DNA from: Kineosporia sp. A_224
GTDB lineage: Bacteria; Actinomycetota; Actinomycetes; Actinomycetales; Kineosporiaceae
Assembly (NCBI RefSeq): GCF_002198655.1
Contig: NZ_MWLN01000204.1
Coordinates: forward strand, 25,628 to 80,275
DNA length: 54,648 nucleotides
Direction of reading: 5' to 3'
The translations under genes were made by a program, and so were the position numbers. Each line of letters opens with the position of its first letter. Position 1 is the first letter of the stretch. Below, one piece after another: positions 1-9,998 of this stretch. The notes under the pieces are model-generated. The model made no database searches. It had not been told where the DNA came from and worked only from the letters and a program-made list of their open reading frames with translations.

Positions 1-1279
1 TCGTGGTGCGGGTCCGTGTGGTCGTCGCGGCGCTCGTCGGTGCCGCGGTCGTCGTGGTGGGCGTGCTGGGCGTGGTGGTCGGTGTCGTGACGGGGCCGGC
101 GCCCGGACGCTGCGTGGTCCGCGGTCCGGCCCCGGCGACCGTCGTCCCGCCCGGCCCGGGTGCGACGAGACCGCCGGTCGCGGCGACCCCGCCGAGCACG
201 ACCGCGGTCGACGCCGCGACGGCCGCGGCCTGCGGGACGGCCGCCGCGGCGACGCCCTGCCGGCCGATCATCGCGAGCGTGCCGAGCATCGGCAGGTTGG
301 CGAGCAGCGAGACGAGGCCGGTGGCGCGCAGCAGCCGCGGCACCGGGACGGCGAGGAGCGCGTCGACGACCTTGGGGTCGAACTGGGTGCCCCGGCAGCG
401 GACGACCTCGGCGCGGGCGGCCGGGGTCGCGAGCGGTGCGCGGTACGGCCGCGCCGCGGTCATCGACTCGTAGGCGTCCGCGAGGCCGACGACCCGGGCC
501 GCGAGCGGGATCGCGGCGCCGGCGAGACCGTCGGGGTAGCCGGTGCCGTCCCAGTGCTCGTGGTGGTTCCGGACGGCGGCGCCCCAGGGGCCGAGCCAGG
601 GCAGGAGCGGGGCGGCGAGCCGGGCGCCGTCCTCGGGGTGGCGGCGGAGCACCTGCCACTGCGCGGACGTCGGCCGGCCCGCCTTGTCGAGGATCTCGTC
701 GTCGACGGCGAGCGCGCCGACGTCGTGGAGCAGCGCGGCCCAGGCGAGCCGGTCGCGGTCCGCCGCGGGCAGCGCGAGCCGGTCGGCGAGCAGCGCGCAC
801 AGCGCGAGCACCCGTCGGGTGTGGTGCCGGTGCCGGCGGTCGTGCGCCCCGACGACGGCGAGCAGGGCGACGAGCGCGGCGGCGTTGTCGGCCGCCGTCC
901 CGGTGCGGCTGGTCCGGGCCCGGCGGACGACGGTCCGCGGGCGCTGCAGGGCGAGCGCCGTCCGGCGCGGCGCGGGGCCGGGGAAGCCGAGGCCGAGGCG
1001 CAGCAGGGACGCGAACGCGACGAACGGCCGGGCCGCCCGGCGTCCGGCGAGCGCCGCGCCCACCCCGAGCAGCACCGCCACCGCACGGCCGCCGGGCAGC
1101 GTGCTCCCGGCACCTGCGAGGGCGCGGGCCACGAGCACGCCGCCGAGGAGCGGGACGACGGTGCTCGCGGCGCGCAGCGCGACGGCGGCGACGGGACGGG
1201 CCTGCCACCGGTTCGCGTGCGGCGCGGTCGCGGGGGTGCGGTCGCCGTCCACCTGCGATGGATCGGCGTCCGGGCGCAC
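1..1279 (-). CDS. HD-GYP domain membrane protein, C-terminus cut by window edge
   Basis: This minus-strand frame stays open to position 1, so the C-terminus is missing. About 426 residues are visible. The N-terminus has hydrophobic segments (a transmembrane region around residues 30-85). An HD-GYP phosphodiesterase domain follows: LLHDVG with the HD pair near residues 185-186, then HHEHWDGTGYPDG, then LADAYESM. The visible end is a long hydrophobic stretch followed by a Thr/Pro-rich low-complexity tail. HD-GYP domains usually degrade cyclic di-GMP, so this could oppose the two diguanylate cyclases further right; that link is inference. The start is uncertain: GTG at 1279 gives the longest form, GTG at 1252 is an alternative, and neither has a clear ribosome site. 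Confidence 0.8.
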   Translation of the reverse strand, partial: MRPDADPSQVDGDRTPATAPHANRWQARPVAAVALRAASTVVPLLGGVLVARALAGAGSTLPGGRAVAVLLGVGAALAGRRAARPFVAFASLLRLGLGFPGPAPRRTALALQRPRTVVRRARTSRTGTAADNAAALVALLAVVGAHDRRHRHHTRRVLALCALLADRLALPAADRDRLAWAALLHDVGALAVDDEILDKAGRPTSAQWQVLRRHPEDGARLAAPLLPWLGPWGAAVRNHHEHWDGTGYPDGLAGAAIPLAARVVGLADAYESMTAARPYRAPLATPAARAEVVRCRGTQFDPKVVDALLAVPVPRLLRATGLVSLLANLPMLGTLAMIGRQGVAAAAVPQAAAVAASTAVVLGGVAATGGLVAPGPGGTTVAGAGPRTTQRPGAGPVTTPTTTPSTPTTTTAAPTSAATTTRTRTT

Positions 1280-1300
1280 CGTCTTGACCGTTCGCCGCCC

Positions 1301-1339
1301 GGCTCAGCCCGCCGGCTCAGCCCGCCGGCTCAGCCCGGC
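1301..1339. repeat. 13-bp tandem repeat, three copies
   Basis: The unit GGCTCAGCCCGCC occurs at 1301-1313 and 1314-1326, and again with one change at 1327-1339. It overlaps the stop of the Cys-rich gene. Each copy holds a minus-strand TGA, and because 13 is not a multiple of three the stops fall in all three frames. Confidence 0.8.
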
Positions 1340-1797
1340 GGCGCAGCGGCAGGCCGGGACGGCGGCCGCCAGCCCGCGTCGACCGGCAGCCACCGGGCGC
1401 CGTCCCACCGGCCGAGCCCCCGGGAGCTGATCTGCGACGGCCCGGCCGCGGCGGGCGCCGGCTCCAGGCAGGCGAGGCAGAGCACGGCGTGCCAGCGGCC
1501 GCCGTCGTTCTCCACGCCCCAGATCACCTCGCCCGCGGCGCCGCACGCCTCGCACGGCAGCGGGCGCGCGGACGCCAGGACCTGCGCGACGGTCGCCTGC
1601 CCGCCGCACCAGCGGCCCCAGCGCAGCTCGAGGTGCTCGACGCCGGCCCGGTCCTGCGGTGCGGGGGAGAGGAACGCCCGGTGCCGGACGCAGACCGCCT
1701 CGTCCCGCCGACCGGGGGCGCGTCGGGCGAGCACGGCCGGGCCGCCGCAGACGTCGCACGTGACGACGTCCGGCGGCCGGGCCGGAAGGTCGAGCAC
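1330..1797 (-). CDS. Cys-rich probable zinc-binding protein, function unknown
   Basis: The protein has 155 residues and no family I can name. It shows a CDVCGG knuckle near the N-terminus, a lone CVRH, then CEACG and later CLACL, a spacing that suggests one or two structural zinc sites. The C-terminal part is rich in Trp and Gly (LGRWDGARWLP), resembling short W-x-D-G-x-x-W substrate- or membrane-proximal motifs in actinobacterial proteins. GTG at 1797 is chosen because GGAGGAGG lies about ten bases upstream on the minus strand. It sits upstream of the HD-GYP gene on the same strand, separated by the tandem repeat. Longer upstream extensions of the frame lack coding character. Confidence 0.6.
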   Translation of the reverse strand: MLDLPARPPDVVTCDVCGGPAVLARRAPGRRDEAVCVRHRAFLSPAPQDRAGVEHLELRWGRWCGGQATVAQVLASARPLPCEACGAAGEVIWGVENDGGRWHAVLCLACLEPAPAAAGPSQISSRGLGRWDGARWLPVDAGWRPPSRPAAAPPG

Positions 1798-2114
1798 CGT
1801 CCGGCACCTCCTCCCCGCCACGGACGACGGCGCGCACCCGCCGCGGGGACGCGCGCCGGCACCATCCTCGCGCGGGCCTGCGACGACCCGCCGCGCCACC
1901 CCTGCTCGGAGGCCGCACGTCCCCGGTGTCGCGCCTGTTTCGTGGACGTGTCCGCCCGGGACCTCTGAGGCCTTGCTCACGTCACGGATCTGGAAGGATT
2001 GCCCCCGGAGACGCTGCAGCGCCGCAGCGCAGCGGGGCGTCGTCCAGCAGACGGCGCCGTCATCACCGCCGGGCGCGCTCGCGTACGGCGGACGATCAGC
2101 ACAGGAGCGATCGA
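1798..2114. other. Intergenic region between divergent genes
   Basis: About 317 bases separate the Cys-rich gene (minus) and fba (plus), so promoters for both should lie here. The only feature I can point to is the AGGAG ribosome site at 2103-2107 before fba. I see no convincing gene. Confidence 0.5.
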
Positions 2115-3137
2115 ATGCCCATCGCAACCCCCGAGGTCTACAACGAGATGCTCGACCGGGCGAAGGCCCAGTCGTTCGCGTACCCCGCCATCAACGTGAC
2201 CTCGTCCCAGACGCTGAACGCGGCCATCGCGGGCTTCGCCGCGGCCGAGAGCGACGGCATCGTCCAGGTGTCGACCGGTGGTGCGGAGTACCTGTCCGGC
2301 CCGACGGTCAAGGACATGGTCACCGGCTCCGTCGCGCTCGCCGCCTACGCGCACGAGGTCGCGAAGAAGTACGACGTCAACATCGCGCTGCACACCGACC
2401 ACTGCCCGAAGAACAAGCTCGACGGGTTCGTCCGCCCGCTGCTCGCGATCTCGGCCGAGCGCGTGAAGAACGGCCAGGAGCCGCTCTTCCAGTCGCACAT
2501 GTGGGACGGCTCGGCCGTGCCGCTCGGCGAGAACCTCGAGATCGGCAAGGAGCTCCTCGCCCTGACCGCGGCCGCCCGGATCATCCTCGAGGTCGAGATC
2601 GGCGTCGTCGGTGGCGAGGAGGACGGTGTCGTCGGCGAGATCAACGAGAAGCTGTACACGACGGTCGAGGACTGCATGGCCACGGCCGAGGCCCTCGGCC
2701 TCGGCGAGAAGGGCCGCTACATGGCCGCCCTGACGTTCGGCAACGTGCACGGCGTCTACAAGCCGGGCAACGTCAAGCTGCGCCCGGAGATCCTCAAGGA
2801 GGTCCAGGACGCGGTCGGCGCCAAGTACGGCAAGGACAAGCCGTTCGACCTCGTCTTCCACGGCGGCTCCGGCTCCCTGCCGCAGGAGATCTCGGACGCG
2901 GTCGACTTCGGCGTCATCAAGATGAACGTCGACACCGACACCCAGTACGCGTTCACCCGCCCCGTCGTGGACCACATGCTGAAGAACTACGACGGCGTGC
3001 TGAAGATCGACGGCGAGGTCGGCAACAAGAAGGCGTACGACCCGCGCGCCTGGGGCAAGTCCGCCGAGGCGGGCCTGTCGGCCCGCGTCGTCGAGGCCTG
3101 CGAGAACCTGCGCTCGGCCGGTACGCGGATCAAGTGA
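2115..3137 (+). CDS. fba: Class II fructose-bisphosphate aldolase
   Basis: This zinc-dependent cytosolic enzyme interconverts fructose 1,6-bisphosphate with dihydroxyacetone phosphate and glyceraldehyde 3-phosphate in glycolysis and gluconeogenesis. The product has 340 residues, the usual length for actinobacterial class II enzymes. HTDHCPK at about 93-99 carries the catalytic Asp and a zinc His. Further zinc or substrate motifs are LEVEIGVVGGEEDG, GNVHGVYKPG, VFHGGSGS and MNVDTDTQYAF. ATG at 2115 follows an AGGAG at 2103-2107. The frame is open further upstream, but that part has no similarity to aldolases. DUF3151 and purA lie nearby, as in Mycobacterium. A GC-rich hairpin follows the stop. 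Confidence 0.97.
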   Translation: MPIATPEVYNEMLDRAKAQSFAYPAINVTSSQTLNAAIAGFAAAESDGIVQVSTGGAEYLSGPTVKDMVTGSVALAAYAHEVAKKYDVNIALHTDHCPKNKLDGFVRPLLAISAERVKNGQEPLFQSHMWDGSAVPLGENLEIGKELLALTAAARIILEVEIGVVGGEEDGVVGEINEKLYTTVEDCMATAEALGLGEKGRYMAALTFGNVHGVYKPGNVKLRPEILKEVQDAVGAKYGKDKPFDLVFHGGSGSLPQEISDAVDFGVIKMNVDTDTQYAFTRPVVDHMLKNYDGVLKIDGEVGNKKAYDPRAWGKSAEAGLSARVVEACENLRSAGTRIK

Positions 3138-3177
3138 CCCGCTGACCCGCAGCACCTGCCCGACCTGCACGACCCGC

Positions 3178-3213
3178 CCGCCCGCGTCGTCCGCTCCCGG
3201 ACGGCGCGGGCGG
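3178..3213. terminator. GC-rich hairpin between convergent genes
   Basis: The stem is about 15-16 bp with one G-T wobble (CGCCCGCGTCGTCCG against CGGACGGCGCGGGCG) around a CTCC loop. It lies between the ends of fba (plus) and the lipoprotein gene (minus), so it may serve both. There is no T tract. Confidence 0.6.
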
Positions 3214-3239
3214 TCGCGCGTCCGGGCGTCCCTCGGGTG

Positions 3240-4217
3240 TCACGGCAGCCGGACCCGGATCAGCACCGGGTAGTGGTCGCTGGGGAGCTGACCGGCCGGG
3301 CTGCGGTAGGTGTTCACCGCGGCCGCGACGACCGGCAGGCCGGGGCGGGCGTAGATCCGGTCGATCCGCGGCCCGGGCAGCGGGGCGCGGCGGTCGAAGC
3401 GGTTGAACGTCGACCACGCCGGCCCGGTCCGCGCCGCCGTCGTCCAGGTGTCGACCCAGCCGGCCGCCGTGAGCACCCGGTGCGGGGCGGCGTCCGGGCC
3501 GCTGTTGAAGTCCCCGGTGAGCAGGACGGGCACGGCCGGGAAGAGCCGTTCCACGGCGTCCCGGACGACCTCGGCGCCGCGCTCGCGGGCCGGTGCCGAC
3601 GCCGCGTCGAGGTGGGTGTTGACGACGACCACCTCGGTGCCGGAGCCGTTGTGCCGCAACCGGACCCAGGTCGCCATCCGGGGGTCGCCGGCGACCCAGC
3701 CCGGCCCCGAGTCGACGCAGCCCTGCCTGGGGGCGACGTCCGACGGGCAGAACCACACCTCGCCGTGGCCGACGTCGGTGAGCACGGCCGGGTCCCAGAA
3801 CACGGCCACCGTCTCGTTGAAGTCCACCCCCGGTTCATCGATGTCGCTGACCCTGGGGCGGCCGTACCGGGAGTAGCGGACGCCGGCGCGGGCCAGGTCG
3901 GCGCGCAGGTTCTCCGCCTGCGCCGTGGTCATCTCCTGGGTGCCGATCACGTCCGGCCGCTCGTCGACGACGACCTGGGCGACGGCCGCCCGCCGTCCGG
4001 ACGACGTGTAGCGGTCGACCCCGAGGATCTGCGAGTCCTGGATGTTGAAGGTCATGACGTCGAGGTCCGTCGCCTGCCGGGGCCCGGCGAGCCGGGTCAG
4101 GCTCGGCTCACCGCCGGGGGTCACGGCGGACGACGGTGCCCCGGACGCCGGGGTGCAGGCCGCGAGCAGCGCGCTCGTGAGCAGGGTGCCTGCGATCAGC
4201 GTCCTCATCTGCGCCAT
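3240..4217 (-). CDS. Endonuclease/exonuclease/phosphatase family lipoprotein
   Basis: The protein has 325 residues. Its signal peptide ends in the lipobox LLAAC (Cys about residue 21), so it is probably anchored on the outer face of the membrane. The rest is an EEP-fold metal-dependent hydrolase: MTFNIQ near the start, IGTQEM (metal Glu), VVVNTHLDAA, LLTGDFNSGP and a final SDHYPV with the catalytic His. EEP members cut DNA, sphingomyelin or phosphoinositides, and the substrate cannot be told from sequence. ATG at 4217 is chosen; ATG at 4208 also precedes a good signal peptide. It starts only eight bases from the divergent DUF3151 gene. Confidence 0.88.
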   Translation of the reverse strand: MAQMRTLIAGTLLTSALLAACTPASGAPSSAVTPGGEPSLTRLAGPRQATDLDVMTFNIQDSQILGVDRYTSSGRRAAVAQVVVDERPDVIGTQEMTTAQAENLRADLARAGVRYSRYGRPRVSDIDEPGVDFNETVAVFWDPAVLTDVGHGEVWFCPSDVAPRQGCVDSGPGWVAGDPRMATWVRLRHNGSGTEVVVVNTHLDAASAPARERGAEVVRDAVERLFPAVPVLLTGDFNSGPDAAPHRVLTAAGWVDTWTTAARTGPAWSTFNRFDRRAPLPGPRIDRIYARPGLPVVAAAVNTYRSPAGQLPSDHYPVLIRVRLP

Positions 4218-4225
4218 GATGCAGT

Positions 4226-4642
4226 GTGAGCCTCAACGACAACCTCCTCGGCATCCCGCCCACCCATCTCGCCGACGACCCGGCGCCGCGCGACGCGCTC
4301 GCTGCCGGCACCGACCCGGCCCAGGTCGCCGCCGCGCACCCGGCGTCGAGCCTGCCGTGGACGGTCCTCGCCGAGCAGGCGCTCGAGGCCGGTCGCACGG
4401 TCGAGGGCTACGCCTACGCCCGGGTCGGCTACCACCGCGGTCTCGACGCGCTGCGCCGCTCCGGCTGGCGCGGCCAGGGCCCGGTGCCGTGGGCGCACGA
4501 GCCGAACCAGGGCTTCCTGCGCGCGCTCGCAGCGCTCGCCCGGGCCGCGGGCACGATCGGCGAGACGGCCGAGCACGAGCGCTGCCGGACGTTCCTCGCG
4601 GACTGCGACCGGTCGGCCGTCGGGACCCTCGGGCTCGCCTGA
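4226..4642 (+). CDS. DUF3151 family protein
   Basis: This is a 138-residue soluble protein of a family conserved in actinobacteria and usually found beside purA and fba, as here. Its function is unknown. Characteristic stretches are LPWTVLAEQAL, AYARVGYHRGLDALR and GPVPWAHEPNQGFLRAL. The GTG start at 4226 has no ribosome site. CATGAT ends five bases before it, which suggests a leaderless transcript. The divergent lipoprotein gene begins at 4217, so each gene's promoter must lie in the other's coding sequence. Confidence 0.9.
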   Translation: MSLNDNLLGIPPTHLADDPAPRDALAAGTDPAQVAAAHPASSLPWTVLAEQALEAGRTVEGYAYARVGYHRGLDALRRSGWRGQGPVPWAHEPNQGFLRALAALARAAGTIGETAEHERCRTFLADCDRSAVGTLGLA

Positions 4643-4650
4643 TCCTGAGA

Positions 4651-4685
4651 AGCCGGACATAGCGCTCGTTTCGACGGGTCCGGCT
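4651..4685. promoter_or_regulatory. Inverted repeat between DUF3151 and oxidoreductase genes
   Basis: Perfect 8-bp arms AGCCGGAC (4651-4658) and GTCCGGCT (4678-4685) are separated by 19 bases. The spacing could suit a weak terminator for the upstream gene or a protein-binding site before the next gene. Confidence 0.4.
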
Positions 4686-4719
4686 CGCGCCGGGACGCCC
4701 GGCACCGAAGGATGGTCCG

Positions 4720-5709
4720 GTGACCGACACCAGCGCACCCGTCGTCGTGGTCGGCGGCGGCATCTCCGGCATCTCCTGCGCCCGGGTCCTCGTCGCCCAC
4801 GGGTACGACGTCAAGGTCCTCGACCGCGGCCGCCGGATCGGCGGCCGGATGGCCGTCCGCACCGAGGACCTGGCCGGCGGCCGGCACGCGGTCGACATCG
4901 GGGCCTCGTACTTCACGGTCCGCGACGAGCGCTTCGCCAAGGTCGCCGCGGGCTGGGAGGCCGCGGGCCTCGCCGCCCCGTGGACGGACACCTTCCACCT
5001 CCTGGCCCCCGAGGGCCGGGTCGGGACGACGACCGGGCTGCCGCGCTGGTCGGCGTCCGGCGGTCTGCGCAGCCTCGTGGAGCACCTCGCCGAAGGGCTC
5101 GACGTGACGACCGGCCACGAGGTCGAGGAGGTCGACGTCGAGGGTGACCGGCTCACCGTCGACGGGGAGCCGGCGCGCGCCGTCGTCCTCGCCATGCCCG
5201 ACCCGCAGGCGGCGGACCTGCTGCCCCAGCCGGTCTCGACCTGGCTCGACCTCGACGGCGGGATGGAGTGGTCGCCGGTCATCAGCGTCTGGGCCGCCTG
5301 GTCGCAGCGCTGGTGGGGCGACCTCGACGGCGCGTTCGTCGACGGCTCGCCGGTCGTGTCCTGGGTCGCGGACGACGGCAGCCGGCGCGGCGACGGTGCG
5401 CCGGTCCTCGTGGCGCACGCGACGTCGGTCTTCTCCGCCGGCCGGCTCGAGGACCCGGGCACGGCGGTCCAGCCGGTGCTCGACGAGGTGTCCCGGCTGC
5501 TCGGCGCGGACGTGCTCCCCGAGCCCGAGCTGACCCACGCGCACCGCTGGTCCCTCGCCGCCCCGCTGCACCCGCACCGCGAGGCGTTCGCGCTGCACCC
5601 GGCGCTCGTCGGGGTCTGCGGCGACGGCTGGGGCGAGCGGGCCCGGGTCGAGCAGGCGTACCTGTCGGGCCTCCAGCTGGGCGAGGCGCTCGCCGACCGG
5701 CTCGCCTGA
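4720..5709 (+). CDS. FAD-dependent amine-oxidase-like oxidoreductase (renalase-like)
   Basis: The protein has 329 residues. The N-terminal dinucleotide-binding motif VVVGGGISGISCARVL and the following VLDRGRRIGGRM are typical of FAD proteins of the amine oxidase/protoporphyrinogen oxidase superfamily. GASYFTVRDERF is shared with the renalase-like NAD/FAD-dependent oxidoreductases. No membrane segment is visible and the substrate is unknown. GTG at 4720 follows GAAGGA by about seven bases. The next gene, purA, has its own -10-like element just after this stop. Confidence 0.85.
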   Translation: MTDTSAPVVVVGGGISGISCARVLVAHGYDVKVLDRGRRIGGRMAVRTEDLAGGRHAVDIGASYFTVRDERFAKVAAGWEAAGLAAPWTDTFHLLAPEGRVGTTTGLPRWSASGGLRSLVEHLAEGLDVTTGHEVEEVDVEGDRLTVDGEPARAVVLAMPDPQAADLLPQPVSTWLDLDGGMEWSPVISVWAAWSQRWWGDLDGAFVDGSPVVSWVADDGSRRGDGAPVLVAHATSVFSAGRLEDPGTAVQPVLDEVSRLLGADVLPEPELTHAHRWSLAAPLHPHREAFALHPALVGVCGDGWGERARVEQAYLSGLQLGEALADRLA

Positions 5710-7062
<1,353 letters not shown>

Positions 7063-7070
7063 AACCCCGA

Positions 7071-7117
7071 GTTACTAGCGCGTATGACCCATTCATCGGG
7101 TCATACGCGCTAGTAAC
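7071..7117. terminator. Perfect 20-bp-stem hairpin between purA and propeller gene
   Basis: The arms at 7071-7090 and 7098-7117 are exact inverted repeats beginning GTTACTAGCGCG, with a 7-base loop ATTCATC. It lies between two convergent genes and is AT-richer than its surroundings. ACCCC just outside the left arm and GGGGGT outside the right could extend the stem through an internal loop. It probably acts as a bidirectional terminator. Confidence 0.85.
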
Positions 7118-7127
7118 TGCGTGGGGG

Positions 7128-8057
7128 TCAGAACCTCCGGAACGAGACGACGCGGTCTTCCGCGACGGCCTGCGCGGGGGCGAAGCCAAACTTGCTGTCG
7201 ACGAGCAGCAGTCGGCCGCCGACCCGCTTGGCGGTCGTGAAGGTCCGGTCGGCCGGGGTGGCGACGACCGCCTCGGTGGTCGCCGTCCGCCAGCGGTCGT
7301 GCAGCTCGAGCCGGGTGATCTGCCGGCTGAAGTTCTGGACGACGTAGAGGGAGCGGCCCGCCAGGACGATGCCGTCCGCGTTGACGAGCGGGGCGCCGTC
7401 CACGGGCACCTCGCTGATCGCCCGGCTCCGCAGCTCGATGCGCCAGAGCTGCCCGGTCGTCCCCTGCGTCGTGAGCAGGGCCTTGCCGTCGGGGGTCGTG
7501 ACGATCCCGCCGAGGTCGAAGTCGGTGAGCGCGGGGGTGTAGGCGATCGTGCCGCTCACGTCGCGCCACAGCTCGATCTGCCACGTGCCGCCGGAGCGGA
7601 ACACCCGCCAGATCCGCGGCAGGCTCGAGTCCGTCACGTACACCGAGCCGTCGTCCGCGACCCGGACGTCGTTGAGGAACGAGCCCGCCTCGCCCGTCGG
7701 CAGCTCGGCGAGCAGGCGGCCCGAGCGGGAGAACACCCGGACCTCGGCGCTCGGCCCGCCGGCGACGAACACCCGCCCCGCGTCGTCCACGTCGATCCCG
7801 CGGCCGTTGTCGCCGGGGGTCGGGCCCTGCCAGACCTCGAGCCGGTCGTCGCCGACCTTCGCCCGGTAGATCGTCCCGCTGCGGTTCGTCGCACTGACGT
7901 AGACCAGGCCCGCGTCGTCGTCCACCCCGATGCCCTCGAGGAAGACCCCCGCCTCGGGCAGGTCCAGGTCAGGGACCGCCGCCGACGCCGGTGCTGCCGT
8001 GAGCACCGCCGACGCGGCGAGGACCCCGCTCGCCACCACCGCCAGGATCGTTCGCAT
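7128..8057 (-). CDS. Secreted SMP-30/NHL-type beta-propeller protein
   Basis: The protein has 309 residues with a classical signal peptide (MRTILAVVAS, cleavage near ASAAV). Repeated strands of the form GIGVDDDAGLVYVSA, GIDVDDAGRVFVAGG and DVRVADDGSVYVTDS mark a six-bladed SMP-30/gluconolactonase/NHL-like propeller. The family includes lactonases and binding proteins; no substrate can be assigned. ATG at 8057 is preferred because GGGAGG lies seven bases upstream; ATG at 8063 would leave almost no spacing. It is on the same strand as, and downstream of, the secreted hydrolase gene. Confidence 0.8.
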   Translation of the reverse strand: MRTILAVVASGVLAASAVLTAAPASAAVPDLDLPEAGVFLEGIGVDDDAGLVYVSATNRSGTIYRAKVGDDRLEVWQGPTPGDNGRGIDVDDAGRVFVAGGPSAEVRVFSRSGRLLAELPTGEAGSFLNDVRVADDGSVYVTDSSLPRIWRVFRSGGTWQIELWRDVSGTIAYTPALTDFDLGGIVTTPDGKALLTTQGTTGQLWRIELRSRAISEVPVDGAPLVNADGIVLAGRSLYVVQNFSRQITRLELHDRWRTATTEAVVATPADRTFTTAKRVGGRLLLVDSKFGFAPAQAVAEDRVVSFRRF

Positions 8058-8174
8058 GAGCATGCCTCCCCGTCGGGGCAGGACGCCGTCGGCCTGCCTC
8101 TGCCCAGGACGAACGTGCACGGACGACGTGGAGTTCACCTATCCGGGCAGATCCGTCCGGATCATGGCACCGGA

Positions 8175-9998
8175 TCAGGGGACGAGCGGGCTCACCGGCG
8201 CCCGCCCGGGCCGCCCGGCCGGCGCCGCCCCCGAGGGCAGCGATGCCACGGCCGGGGCCCGTCCCGCGGCCAGGGACGTGAACGGTGTGAGCGGTTCGGT
8301 GTACGGCTGGTCGAGGCCGCGGCAGCGCTTGCCGACCGGGGGCAGCCCTTGGCGCAGCAGGTAGGTCGTCACGGCACGGTCGATGCACGGCGAGGAGCCG
8401 TACGCGGTGTGCCCCCAGCTGACCCCGGTGAGCAGCCGGCTGTTCGGCAGCAGCCGCGCGACCCGGACCGCCCCCTCGTACGGCGTGGCGGGGTCCCACA
8501 GGTTGCCGACGACGAGCACGGGGGCCGCCGTGCGCCGGGTGAACGGGCCGCGGTAGGCGTCCTCGTCGCGCGCGGTCCAGGTGGACCGGGCGCACGGGGC
8601 CGAGGGCCACGCCCACAGCGGTCCGAAACCGGGGACGGCGCGGTCGGCCCGGGCCGCGTAGACCGGCCAGCGAGCGGCGAGCGACGGGTTGAGCCCGTCG
8701 GTGCACATGACGGCCTGGTAGGCGTCGATGCCGTTCTCGTACGCCGGCAGCGCCGTCCGCCCGGCCCGGCGCCAGGCGGCCCGGACCCGCGGGCTCGGCC
8801 CGGCAGTGCGGCCGAAGTCGCGGTACCGGGCGGCGATCCGGTGCAGGCCGGCGCGGGCGGCCTTCGCACGGGCCGGGCTCGTCGGGCCGCGCAGCTCGAC
8901 GAGCAGCGAGAGGAACGCGTCGACGTCGTTGGAGCCGAACGGCGAGTAGAGCATGTCGACGAGGATCGACGTGACGTCCGCGTACGTGAACCGCTCCTCG
9001 AAGTCCGGGCCGCGGACGACGATCGGGGCCGCCCGCAGTGACGTCATGAGCGAGCCGTAGATCGCCTTCGGGTCACCCGTGGCGGCGAGCGAGCAGTACG
9101 CCGGGCCGGCCGTGCGGCAGCTGACGAGGATCCGGTCCAGGGCGCGGGCCGAGGCCTTCGCCGAGCCGATCCGGGTCGTCTGCGGGGTGTTCCGGGTGGC
9201 CTGCGTGCCCGCCCAGGCGAGCGGGTCGAGGACGCCGTCGAGGGCCATCGCACGGACCCGGTCCGGGAAGAGGTTGGCGTAGACCTGCCCGAGGTAGGTG
9301 CCGTACGAGAAGCCGAGGTAGGTCAGCCGGGCGTCGCCGACGGCACGGCGCAGGACGTCCATGTCCCGGGCCACCTCCGCCGTCGAGACGGACGCCGCGA
9401 GCGGGCGGCCCGTCGTCGAGCAGGCCGTGCCGAACGCGCGGGCGGAGCGGACCGCGGCGGCGTCCTGGACGGCGCCGCGCGGGAAGGCGGCCCCGGCGCC
9501 GGCGAGGGCGCGGTCGCGGGCCGGCATCGTCGGCCAGCACCGGACGCCCGACGACAGGTTCGTCCCGCGCGGGTCGAACCCGACGACGTCGAACCGGGCG
9601 AGGACTCGCGGGTCGAGGAAGTCGCGCGCGGCTGCGGCGAGCTCCACGCCCGAACCGCCCGGGCCACCCGGGTTGACGAACAGGGTGCCGATCCGCCGGG
9701 CCGGGTCGGTGGCCCTGATGCGGAGAACGGCGACCTGCGTCGTCGGCCCCAGGGGGCGGTCGTAGTCGAGCGGCAGCGCGACGGTCGTGCACTGCGCACC
9801 CGTGGCGTAGAGCTCGCCGCAGTCCCACCACGACGGCCGCGGGGTCGGGACGCGGTCGACGCGGTCGGCCTCGATCCGGACGGTGCGGTCCGGCCGTGGC
9901 GCTTGCCGCGCCTGGGCAGGAGCGGTCGCCAGGAACGGCACCGGGGCGGCGACGCACGTCGCGAGCAGAAGGCTGACCAAACGGCGCAGCCGAACCAC
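8175..9998 (-). CDS. Secreted alpha/beta hydrolase, tripeptidyl aminopeptidase-like
   Basis: This is a peptidase family S33-type exported hydrolase of about 607 residues. The signal peptide is RRLVSLLLATCV with cleavage near AQARQ. NPGGPGGSGVE forms the oxyanion region. GFSYGTYLG carries the nucleophile Ser, NLWDPATPY the Asp and SWGHTAYG the His, so the triad is complete. Relatives in Streptomyces remove tripeptides from secreted proteins. GTG at 9998 starts directly before the signal peptide. The frame is open upstream to an ATG at 10103, but the extra 35 residues are not signal-peptide-like. TTG at 10007 is another option. Confidence 0.88.
   Translation of the reverse strand: MVRLRRLVSLLLATCVAAPVPFLATAPAQARQAPRPDRTVRIEADRVDRVPTPRPSWWDCGELYATGAQCTTVALPLDYDRPLGPTTQVAVLRIRATDPARRIGTLFVNPGGPGGSGVELAAAARDFLDPRVLARFDVVGFDPRGTNLSSGVRCWPTMPARDRALAGAGAAFPRGAVQDAAAVRSARAFGTACSTTGRPLAASVSTAEVARDMDVLRRAVGDARLTYLGFSYGTYLGQVYANLFPDRVRAMALDGVLDPLAWAGTQATRNTPQTTRIGSAKASARALDRILVSCRTAGPAYCSLAATGDPKAIYGSLMTSLRAAPIVVRGPDFEERFTYADVTSILVDMLYSPFGSNDVDAFLSLLVELRGPTSPARAKAARAGLHRIAARYRDFGRTAGPSPRVRAAWRRAGRTALPAYENGIDAYQAVMCTDGLNPSLAARWPVYAARADRAVPGFGPLWAWPSAPCARSTWTARDEDAYRGPFTRRTAAPVLVVGNLWDPATPYEGAVRVARLLPNSRLLTGVSWGHTAYGSSPCIDRAVTTYLLRQGLPPVGKRCRGLDQPYTEPLTPFTSLAAGRAPAVASLPSGAAPAGRPGRAPVSPLVP

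Noticed and set aside
554-3145. Very long open frame of 863 codons across fba
   Set aside because: It is the high-GC shadow of the HD-GYP, Cys-rich and aldolase genes, Arg/Pro/Ala-rich with no family features.
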